Positions 1 to 4,927 of a DNA stretch of 5,124 nucleotides are shown piece after piece. The notes under the pieces were generated by a model that ran no database searches, was not told where the DNA came from, and saw nothing but the letters and a program-made list of their open reading frames with translations. The translations under genes were made by a program, and so were the position numbers. How positions within the stretch are numbered: the stretch's first letter is position 1; every line of letters begins with the position of its first letter. This DNA comes from PALSA-612 sp964595575 (GTDB lineage Bacteria > Actinomycetota > Thermoleophilia > Gaiellales > Gaiellaceae), in the NCBI GenBank assembly GCA_964595575.1, contig CAZQRA010000072.1, forward strand, positions 1 to 5,124, in the 5' to 3' direction.

Positions 1-371
1 CCCTGGACATCCCCTTCCAGCTCGTGGACGGTAACGACCTGTGGGCCGTGCGGGAGGCCGCCGGGACGGCCCTTCGCTCTGTCCGCGCAGGCGGCGGCCC
101 CAGCTTCATCGAGGCCCGTACCTACCGCTTCGTGGGCCACTCCCGCAGCGACCCAGGGAAGTACCGGCCGCCCGGGGAGCTTGAGGCCTGGCGCCGGCGC
201 GATCCCCTCCTCGTCGCCCGGGCCCGCCTCGTCGGGGAGNNNNNNNNNNNNNNNNNNCTAGTCCGGATCGAGGAGGCCGTCGCCGAGGAGCTCGATCGAG
301 TGGTGGAGGCGGCCCTGCAGGCTCCCTTCCCCGACCCTAGGGGCCCCGTGCGGGAGGTCAAGGAGCCCTAG
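1..371 (+). CDS. 2-oxoacid (pyruvate-type) dehydrogenase E1 alpha subunit, 5'-truncated
   Basis: This is the C-terminal part of a thiamine-diphosphate-dependent E1 alpha subunit, which with E1 beta decarboxylates a 2-oxoacid and passes the acyl group to lipoyl-E2 in the cytoplasm. The frame is open from base 3 to the TAG at 369-371, so the start lies outside the window; the GTG at 24 is internal. Family signatures seen are VDGND near the beginning, GGGPSFIEARTYR, and the loop GHSRSDPGKYR followed by E..AW..RDPL, which matches the conserved phosphorylation-loop region of pyruvate, acetoin and branched-chain E1 alpha. The ThDP/Mg motif (GDG...N) would lie upstream and is not seen. Eighteen N interrupt the gene without changing frame. 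The bicupin gene follows after 3 bp, so the two are very likely co-transcribed. The matching E1 beta is not downstream but convergent at 1339-2328. The substrate (pyruvate, acetoin or branched-chain oxoacid) cannot be decided. Confidence 0.9.
   Translation, partial: LDIPFQLVDGNDLWAVREAAGTALRSVRAGGGPSFIEARTYRFVGHSRSDPGKYRPPGELEAWRRRDPLLVARARLVGEXXXXXXLVRIEEAVAEELDRVVEAALQAPFPDPRGPVREVKEP
240..257. other. assembly gap of 18 N inside E1 alpha
   Basis: Eighteen undetermined bases sit within the E1 alpha C-terminal region. The reading frame is the same on both sides (ending VGE before the gap, resuming LVRIEEAV after it), and about six missing residues is close to what the family usually has between these blocks. 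The gap size is therefore probably a true estimate rather than an arbitrary spacer. Confidence 0.95.
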
Positions 372-374
372 ACC

Positions 375-1214
375 GTGTACCGAGTCGGGCGCCTGAGCGA
401 CACCCAGCCCGAGCTCGGCCTCTTCGCCGGCCACAGCGAGGGGCTCACGCGCTATCCCCTGGTCGCGAGGGACACCGGCTCTCCCCACCAGGCGGTGACG
501 GTGTGCGAGCTAGCCCCTGGAGGACGGGTCGACCTCCATCTCCAGGCCTACGAGGAGGCCTTCTACGTTCTCGCGGGAACGCTCGAGATGGAGGTGGGAG
601 GATCGAGCGAGGCTCTCGGGCAAGACGACTACGGCTGGATCGAGAAGGGCGTCCCCCACCGTCTCCGCAATCCCGGCCCTGCCGCGGCCCGCTGGCTGGA
701 GGTGCTCGCCCCCCCGCCGGGAGCGACCATGGTCGAGGACACGCTCTTCCCCTCGAGAACGGTGGAGGTGGAGCTTCCGGAGACCCCGTTTCGCCGGGGT
801 CGCTTTCGCCCCCAGGACCTCCCTGCCCCCACCGACCCCTTCGGCCTGGCCGGCACAGGCGCCAACGTGGGCGGCGCCTCGGTCAAGATCCTCGTCGACG
901 CGAACTTCGGCGCCAGCCAGCTCGTGCTCATGGCGCTCGAGTACGCCCCCGGCGGCTTCATCGCCGAGCACGACCACGTCTTCGAGGAGGCGTTCCTCTT
1001 CCTGAGCGGCGAGATCGAGGCCACCCTCGAGGGGACGACGCATACCCTCTCGGCCGGGGACTACTTCTGGAGCGGCGTAGGGTCGAGCCACGCCCTCGTC
1101 AACCGAGGCGACGTGCCGGTGCGCTGGCTGGAGACCCAGGCGCCCCAGCCCCCGCCCCGCCACCAGTTCCGCTTCAAGGCCGACTGGCAGCGCCTTGCAG
1201 CGGGCATCCGCTAG
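375..1214 (+). CDS. bicupin (two cupin-2 domains), function unknown
   Basis: A 279-residue cytosolic protein built of two cupin barrels. Domain 1 (about 38-112) has H55, Q57, E61 and H95 at the metal positions; domain 2 (about 182-257) has the full set H199, H201, E205 and H239. The halves align with each other (EEAF..L.G, a DY.W block, then G..H.L.N.G....RWLE..AP), which points to internal duplication. Domain 1 has Gln where the second His is expected, so only domain 2 is expected to bind metal in the standard way. The start is GTG at 375, 3 bp after the E1 alpha stop, with AAGGAG at 360-365 and a 9-nt spacer. The overall plan resembles (S)-ureidoglycine aminohydrolase-type bicupins, but the metal-site sequence (HDHVFEEAF) differs from that enzyme as I know it, so I do not assign that activity. 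It could be a small-molecule hydrolase, isomerase or dioxygenase-like protein acting with the E1 enzyme. Confidence 0.88.
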   Translation: MYRVGRLSDTQPELGLFAGHSEGLTRYPLVARDTGSPHQAVTVCELAPGGRVDLHLQAYEEAFYVLAGTLEMEVGGSSEALGQDDYGWIEKGVPHRLRNPGPAAARWLEVLAPPPGATMVEDTLFPSRTVEVELPETPFRRGRFRPQDLPAPTDPFGLAGTGANVGGASVKILVDANFGASQLVLMALEYAPGGFIAEHDHVFEEAFLFLSGEIEATLEGTTHTLSAGDYFWSGVGSSHALVNRGDVPVRWLETQAPQPPPRHQFRFKADWQRLAAGIR

Positions 1215-1246
1215 GGAAGGCGCGCTCTCGCCTCGTTCGTCCCTAG
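1211..1246. terminator. stem-loop between convergent bicupin and E1 beta genes
   Basis: CTAGGGA (1211-1217) pairs with TCCCTAG (1240-1246), and just inside AGGCG (1218-1222) pairs with CGCCT (1229-1233), leaving a 6-nt loop and a 6-nt bulge (1234-1239). The stem includes the bicupin stop codon. It lies where a terminator would be expected between converging genes, but there is no T tract on either strand, so it is not a canonical intrinsic terminator. Confidence 0.35.
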
Positions 1247-1295
1247 GCGAAGTCGCCGCTGGACCGGGAAGAGTTCTCGCAAGTCATCCTTCTTA

Positions 1296-1336
1296 CCTCC
1301 TTTCCGTGCCCATGGACCTCCTTCCGTGCCCATGGA
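1296..1336. repeat. tandem repeat, two units of 21 and 20 bp
   Basis: Unit 1 (1296-1316) and unit 2 (1317-1336) both read CCTCC(T)TTCCGTGCCCATGGA and differ only by one extra T in unit 1. They start 3 bp downstream of the E1 beta stop codon. On the - strand each unit carries CCATGGGCACGG followed by an AAGGAGG Shine-Dalgarno-like sequence. The repeat looks like a recent slippage duplication. Confidence 0.85.
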
Positions 1337-1338
1337 AG

Positions 1339-2328
1339 CTAGTCCCGACTTGTCGCGCCCAGCGCCTTCACCACGGAGCGAACGATGGCGTCGGCACCGG
1401 GAAGAAACGCGTCCTCCAGAGGTGGGCTGTAGGGGATGGGGTGGTCAGGGGTGGTCAGCCGCCAGGCCAGGTCGAGCTGCCCCAGGGCGAGCTCGGTCGC
1501 CCGGGCCAGCACCTCCGCCGCCCATCCGCCTGTGCGGGGGCCTTCCTCCACCACGAGGAGGCGGTTGGTGCGCGCGACCGAGCGGAGGACGGCGTCGGTG
1601 TCGAGCGGCCGCAGCGTGCGCAGGTCGATCACCTCCGCCTCGATCCCTCGCTCGGACAGGATCTCGGCCGCGGCCAGGGCGTCGTGCACGCCCTTCATGG
1701 CGGACACGATGGTCAGGTCGGCCCCCTCTCGTCGGACGGCGGCGCTCCCGAGCGGCACCGGCTCGTCGTCTACCGGCCCCTTCACCGCGTACAGGCGCTT
1801 GTGCTCCAGGAAGAGGACAGGGTTGTCATCGCGGATGGCCGCCTTGAGGAGCGCTCGTGCGTCGTGAGGGGTGGCTGGGCAGACGATCTTGAGCCCCGGC
1901 ACGCCCAGCAGCCAGGGGATCGGCATCTGGGAGTGGATGGCGCCGAAGCGGCCTCCTGCCCCACAGGCCGAGCGGATGGTGAGGGGAACGCTCGCCTGCT
2001 CGTTGGAGAGGTACCAGTACTTGGTCGCCTGGTTGACGAGGCTGTCCATGACGAGCGGCAGGAAGTCGGCGAACATGATCTCGACCACCGGGCGCAGGCC
2101 GCACACCGCGCTCCCGAAAGCCGCGCCCGCCAGCGCCAGCTCGGAGATGGGGGTATCGAACACCCGCTCCCGCCCGTACTTCTCCAGGAGGCCGGGAGTG
2201 ACCGCGAACACGCCCCCGGCCGCAGCTACGTCCTCGCCGAACAAGACGACCCGCTCGTCCCGCTCGAGCTCCTCGTCCAAGGCCAACCGCACGGCCTCCC
2301 TGAAGTCGATCTCAGCCACGACCCTCAC
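1339..2328 (-). CDS. 2-oxoacid (pyruvate-type) dehydrogenase E1 beta subunit
   Basis: A complete 329-residue E1 beta subunit, the usual length for the family. It pairs with E1 alpha to form the ThDP-dependent decarboxylase of a 2-oxoacid dehydrogenase complex. Visible signatures are LFGEDV (29-34), DTPISE with the ThDP-activating glutamate E63, the active-site block GAIHSQ with H132, VPGLKIVCPATPHDA (143-157), FLEHKRLY (173-180) and the C-terminal VEEGPRTGGW. The GTG start at 2328 is preferred because it overlaps the stop of an upstream short frame as GTGA; GTG at 2319 (giving MAEIDFREAV) is a family-like alternative. The gene has its own promoter at 2412-2442. It is not followed by an E2 gene and runs toward, not with, the E1 alpha gene. 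Pyruvate, acetoin and branched-chain versions cannot be separated from the sequence alone. Confidence 0.93.
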   Translation of the reverse strand: MRVVAEIDFREAVRLALDEELERDERVVLFGEDVAAAGGVFAVTPGLLEKYGRERVFDTPISELALAGAAFGSAVCGLRPVVEIMFADFLPLVMDSLVNQATKYWYLSNEQASVPLTIRSACGAGGRFGAIHSQMPIPWLLGVPGLKIVCPATPHDARALLKAAIRDDNPVLFLEHKRLYAVKGPVDDEPVPLGSAAVRREGADLTIVSAMKGVHDALAAAEILSERGIEAEVIDLRTLRPLDTDAVLRSVARTNRLLVVEEGPRTGGWAAEVLARATELALGQLDLAWRLTTPDHPIPYSPPLEDAFLPGADAIVRSVVKALGATSRD

Positions 2329-2405
2329 CCCGCCGTGGATGGCGGCATGGCTCGGACACCCCGTCGCTCCCTCGCCCTGCTCCGTCCTTCGCCTCGCCCC
2401 AGCAC
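2325..2405 (-). other. candidate leaderless 26-codon leader ORF upstream of E1 beta
   Basis: A frame opens with GTG at 2405-2403, about 7 nt after the predicted -10 element, so its first base coincides with the expected transcription start. It runs 26 codons (beginning MLGRGEGR, rich in Arg and Gly, ending PPSTAG) to TGA at 2327-2325, which overlaps the E1 beta GTG as GTGA. This geometry would suit leaderless translation and termination-reinitiation coupling into E1 beta. The peptide matches no family I know and could be chance in GC-rich DNA, where open frames are common. Confidence 0.3.
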
Positions 2406-2411
2406 GGTACT

Positions 2412-2442
2412 AGTCTAAAGCCGGCCGGTCAGTCTTTGTCAA
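2412..2442 (-). promoter_or_regulatory. predicted sigma70-type promoter for E1 beta
   Basis: On the - strand a perfect -35 TTGACA (2442-2437) is followed after 19 bp by TAGACT (2417-2412), a TAnnnT -10 common in high-GC actinobacteria. The spacer is slightly long. It contains the palindrome CCGGCCGG (2421-2428), and the direct repeat AGTCT occurs at 2412-2416 and 2431-2435 on the + strand, so a repressor could sit here. The predicted start is near 2405, giving about 77 nt before the E1 beta GTG. Confidence 0.5.
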
Positions 2443-2470
2443 GTAACGGTGAACGAGGCTGGCCAGCCCC

Positions 2471-2493
2471 GCGCCGTCAGCCGGCGACGGCGC
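2471..2493. promoter_or_regulatory. perfect 8-bp inverted repeat in the divergent intergenic region
   Basis: GCGCCGTC (2471-2478) and GACGGCGC (2486-2493) are perfect inverse complements around a 7-nt centre AGCCGGC. It lies between the predicted E1 beta promoter and the predicted promoter of the divergent DUF2269 gene, so it is in neither predicted transcript. It could be an operator or a barrier between the two units. No T tract follows. Confidence 0.45.
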
Positions 2494-2513
2494 CGAGAAG
2501 CCCGGCTCGCTAG

Positions 2514-2531
2514 CGCCGGCCCCGGCCGGCG
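2514..2531. promoter_or_regulatory. 18-bp near-palindrome upstream of the DUF2269 gene
   Basis: CGCCGGCC (2514-2521), then CC, then GGCCGGCG (2524-2531) form perfect 8-bp arms. The element ends 9 bp before the candidate -35 at 2541, a usual place for an operator. It could also simply reflect the GC-rich, low-complexity composition here. Confidence 0.35.
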
Positions 2532-2540
2532 GCAGCCCTT

Positions 2541-2568
2541 TTGACTCGGGCCCCGGCTCATCTATGTT
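2541..2568 (+). promoter_or_regulatory. candidate promoter for the DUF2269-like gene
   Basis: TTGACT (2541-2546), a 16-bp spacer, then TATGTT (2563-2568). The -10 overlaps the ATG at 2564. If the promoter is real, the transcript would start near 2575 and translation would begin leaderless at the in-frame GTG at 2576. Confidence 0.3.
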
Positions 2569-3145
2569 CATCGTTGTGGAACAAGGGAGCACCCGAGCGG
2601 TCTTCACGATCGGCTGGGACGCTATCGCGGCGGGAGCTCTACTACTCGCCGGAGCCATCGTGATGCTCTGGTACGCGCCCGGGTCGTACGAGATCTTCCT
2701 CGCCCTCCACGTCGCGGCGGCCACCCTCTGGGTAGGGGGCGACCTCACGCTCACGACGCTGGGGGTCGTGTTCGAGCGCAAGCAGGACGGAGAGGCTTTG
2801 GCCCAGCTCGGCAAGATGGGAAGCTGGATCGGAACCCGGGTGTACACGCCGGCGCTGTTCGCCACCCTCGGCTTCGGCGTCGCCCTGGTCGAGAAGTCGG
2901 AGGGAGCATGGGCGTGGACTGCGCCCTGGGTTCTGTTCGCGATCGTGGGATGGGCGATCGCCATGGCGGTGGGGGTGGGCTTCGTGGGACCCGAGCTCGG
3001 CCGGATCGACGAGGCTGCTCGCAGGTTCGGCCCCGTCTCTCCCGAGGTGGCGCGCCGCGTTCGCCGCCTCTTCCTCGTCTTCCGCTTCGACACCGCCCTC
3101 CTCACGCTCATCGTCATCGACATGGCGACGAAGCCGACGTTCTGA
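2564..3145 (+). CDS. DUF2269-like integral membrane protein
   Basis: A 193-residue multi-pass membrane protein of unknown function. The block YEIFLALHVAAATLWVGG (42-59), with H49 and G58-G59, is typical of DUF2269 proteins. Hydrophobic segments lie at about 18-37, 42-69, 94-110, 118-142 and 170-187; a charged loop (71-84) and a basic stretch (147-168) separate them. Three starts are possible: ATG 2564 has no ribosome-binding site; GTG 2576 would fit a leaderless transcript; ATG 2663 has GGAG at 2651-2654 with an 8-nt spacer and would give a 160-residue protein close to the usual family length. The residues before 2663 are hydrophobic and look coding, so the long form is given here with doubt. 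The gene stands alone: E1 beta is divergent on its left and another membrane protein is convergent on its right. Confidence 0.82.
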   Translation: MFIVVEQGSTRAVFTIGWDAIAAGALLLAGAIVMLWYAPGSYEIFLALHVAAATLWVGGDLTLTTLGVVFERKQDGEALAQLGKMGSWIGTRVYTPALFATLGFGVALVEKSEGAWAWTAPWVLFAIVGWAIAMAVGVGFVGPELGRIDEAARRFGPVSPEVARRVRRLFLVFRFDTALLTLIVIDMATKPTF

Positions 3146-3147
3146 CG

Positions 3148-3162
3148 GCTCGAGCGTCGAGC
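3148..3162. terminator. short hairpin after the DUF2269 stop codon
   Basis: GCTCGA (3148-3153) and TCGAGC (3157-3162) form a perfect 6-bp stem with a GCG triloop, beginning 2 nt after the stop codon in the 58-bp gap between two convergent genes. The position fits a terminator, but no U tract follows, so activity is uncertain. Confidence 0.3.
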
Positions 3163-3203
3163 GCAAGGAGCCCTACGGGAAGGAGGTGGCCCCCCGAGGG
3201 ACT

Positions 3204-4000
3204 TCATCGCGTCCCGAGCCGCCGAAGCGCCTTCTCCGGCCACGGGACGACGGTGCTGCCCGCGGCCGAGCTCGCGCCCAGGAGGAGGGCGGCCCCGCCG
3301 ACCGCCTCGATCCAGCCGCCCCATCCAAGGGAGCCTAGATCCTCGAATGCATGACCGACGAGCTGGGCCTCGAGGAGCCCGAAGAGGACGGCGGAAAGCA
3401 CGAGGCACGCCCGCGGAGCGAAGGCGTCCTGGGCCCGGAGCGCCCACGGGACGAGCAGGACGGTGCCCGCCAGGAGCGCCAACATCAGGACGCCGAGGGC
3501 GTGGCCTGAGGACGAAAGCGCCCAGAAGGTCTGCCCTCCATCCTCGACCGGTAGCCAGACGCCGGCAAGCGCGAGAGCGAGGCCGAGGGCAAAGAGGAAC
3601 GGGCTCAGAGGGCCCCCGGCCCGGCTTGGAGCGTGCTCCCTTTCCCTCCGACCCTCGCTCGCCCACACGATGGCACCGCCGAGGGGGATCGCGACCGTCG
3701 TCAAGCCCAGCCATCCTCCCGGCTCCACCTTGTCCAGGTCGGCAAAGGCGAGCTCGGCGGGAATGGCGAGGTAGAAGCCGAGCGCAGCCGCCCCGGCTGC
3801 CGCCGCCGGGAGGTCGCGCCCGACCTCAGCAGGGAGGTAGCTGGCCACTGCCAGCAGGAGGACGAGGAAGGCGAAGCTGGTGCCGTCGTCCACGTGGCGG
3901 ATGGCGATGCCTCCCCTGTAGCGACGGGAAGCCCCGCAGCCACCATACCCGCGACGACGCCGATCCCTGCCACGGCTCGACCACGAAACGCCGACGTCAT
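3204..4000 (-). CDS. multi-pass membrane protein, unrecognised, with apparent 5' frameshift
   Basis: The main frame gives 229 residues from GTG 3893 to TGA 3206-3204 and is strongly hydrophobic, with about seven membrane segments (including FAFLVLLLAVASYLP, LTTVAIPLGGAIVW, FLFALGLALALAGVWLPV and LGVLMLALLAGTVLLV). The segment WLPVEDGGQTFWALSSSGH resembles the LPW..G...W.AL.. signature of small actinobacterial membrane proteins of unknown function, but I cannot name a family. GTG 3893 has no well-spaced ribosome-binding site. ATG 4000 has GGAGG 6 nt upstream and encodes MTSAFRGRAVAGIGVVAGMV..., a plausible basic-then-hydrophobic first helix, but it lies in another frame. The two frames meet at the GGGG run at 3913-3916: one more G would join them into a 265-residue protein reading VATGGGIAIRHVDD across the junction. 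It is therefore either a real frameshift, a sequencing error, or possibly programmed slippage. Confidence 0.78.
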
Positions 4001-4006
4001 GCCTCG

Positions 4007-4011
4007 CCTCC
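4007..4011 (-). promoter_or_regulatory. ribosome-binding site for the frameshifted membrane gene
   Basis: GGAGG on the - strand, 6 nt before ATG 4000. It is the strongest start signal for this gene and supports beginning it at 4000 rather than at the unsupported GTG 3893. Confidence 0.6.
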
Positions 4012-4103
4012 AGGAACTCGATGCGACAACACGCTACCGCGCAGGGAGATACCAGACCCCGGGGACCCGTGCAAGCGTGGCGTAAGACCGGCCGGAGCTC
4101 GCG

Positions 4104-4118
4104 CCCGCGTAAAGCGGG
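4104..4118. promoter_or_regulatory. inverted repeat upstream of the XRE regulator
   Basis: CCCGC-GTAAA-GCGGG is a perfect 5-bp inverted repeat 44 bp before the regulator start. The palindrome CCGGCCGG is nearby at 4088-4095. Either could be an autoregulatory operator. I see no convincing -35/-10 pair for the regulator in 4001-4162. Confidence 0.25.
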
Positions 4119-4162
4119 GAGAAACGCGCCGGCGCAGAGTGCCCGAAGCCCCAGAGGCTAAG

Positions 4163-4927
4163 ATGCGTGCAGTGGCAACGGCCAAGCCAAGCAAGCCGAG
4201 ACGGAAGAAGCGCGCAGCCGGCTCGGTCAACCAGGAAGTGGGTCGCCGGCTCCGGGCCCATCGCGAGCGGAGCAACATCAGCCTACGGGAGCTGGCCCGC
4301 CGTCTCGGCATCTCCCCCAGCGCCATTTCCCAGATCGAGACGGGCAAGTCGCTTCCGTCGGTGAGCACGCTGTACGCGATCGTCAGCGAGCTCGGCATGT
4401 CCTTGGACGAGCTCTTCAGCGGCGATCAGGCGACCTCTGCGGATGCCGTCGAGCCCACCCCGGGACCGGCCGAGGCTCCCGCCCCGGCGCCCCCGCTCGA
4501 GCGTCACGTCCAGCGGGCGGCCACGCGCAAGGCGATCCAGCTCGAGTCGGGGGTGCGCTGGGAGCGCCTCACCCCCACCTCCGACCCGGAGGCGGATTTC
4601 CTCTACGTGGTCTACGAGGTGGGCGGATCCTCCTCCGAGGGCGACCGCTTCATCCGCCATGCCGGCCGCGAGTACGGCCTCGTCCTCTCCGGCACCCTGG
4701 AGGTGACAGTGGGCTTCGACTCCTACCTCCTCGGGCCCGGAGACTCCATCTCCTTCGACTCCACCGTCCCCCACCGCCTGCGCAACGTCGGCTCGGAGCC
4801 GGTGCGGGGGGTCTGGTTCGTGATCGGCCGCCAGAGCGACGAGCGCGTGCTCGCGTTCGACCGGGGACAGGACGAGCCGCGAGGGCGGCGGGTAGCTAGG
4901 GGGCCGAGCGAGGGAGGGCGTCAGTAA
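4163..4927 (+). CDS. XRE-family transcriptional regulator with C-terminal cupin sensor domain
   Basis: A 254-residue DNA-binding regulator. A basic tail (8-17, KPSKPRRKKR) precedes an XRE/Cro-type helix-turn-helix at about 24-86, with LRELARRLGISPSAISQIETGK (41-62) holding both helices of the motif. A Pro/Ala-rich linker (about 96-111) joins it to a cupin domain (about 146-222). That domain has H166, E170 and H204 at its metal or ligand positions, with the motifs REYGLVLSGTLEV and LGPGDSISFDSTVPHRLRN. Regulators of this plan usually sense a small metabolite through the cupin and control nearby catabolic or transport genes. The start is ATG 4163, with AGAGG upstream; the frame is open much further upstream, but those residues look non-coding, and GTG 4139 is a weaker alternative. 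The last 10 codons overlap the convergent dehydrogenase gene. Likely targets are E1 beta, the bicupin operon and the dehydrogenase, by inference only. Confidence 0.92.
   Translation: MRAVATAKPSKPRRKKRAAGSVNQEVGRRLRAHRERSNISLRELARRLGISPSAISQIETGKSLPSVSTLYAIVSELGMSLDELFSGDQATSADAVEPTPGPAEAPAPAPPLERHVQRAATRKAIQLESGVRWERLTPTSDPEADFLYVVYEVGGSSSEGDRFIRHAGREYGLVLSGTLEVTVGFDSYLLGPGDSISFDSTVPHRLRNVGSEPVRGVWFVIGRQSDERVLAFDRGQDEPRGRRVARGPSEGGRQ

Noticed and set aside
375..1214. Calling the bicupin (S)-ureidoglycine aminohydrolase
   Set aside because: Only the two-cupin plan matches. The metal-site and C-terminal sequence differ from the known enzyme as I recall it.
1211..1335. 40-codon - strand frame beginning at the first ATG within the tandem repeat
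   Set aside because: It has no ribosome-binding site, ends inside the bicupin stop region and shows no family resemblance.
1195..2418. 407-codon + strand open frame over the E1 beta gene
   Set aside because: It is antisense to a clear E1 beta with conserved motifs, and its translation has no recognisable domain.
2410..3714. 434-codon - strand open frame across the DUF2269 gene
   Set aside because: It is antisense to the hydrophobic DUF2269-like protein and part of the other membrane gene, with an Arg/Pro/Ser-rich composition typical of a shadow frame.
4046..4074. Possible - strand promoter TTGCAC - 17 bp - TATCTC for the membrane gene
   Set aside because: Position and spacing are right, but only three bases of each hexamer match consensus, so it is too weak to annotate.
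3347..4162. Long + strand open frame continuing 272 codons upstream of the XRE regulator
   Set aside because: The translation is Arg/Pro/Gly-rich and low in complexity, and it lies opposite the hydrophobic membrane-protein gene. It is a GC-rich shadow; the regulator starts at ATG 4163.
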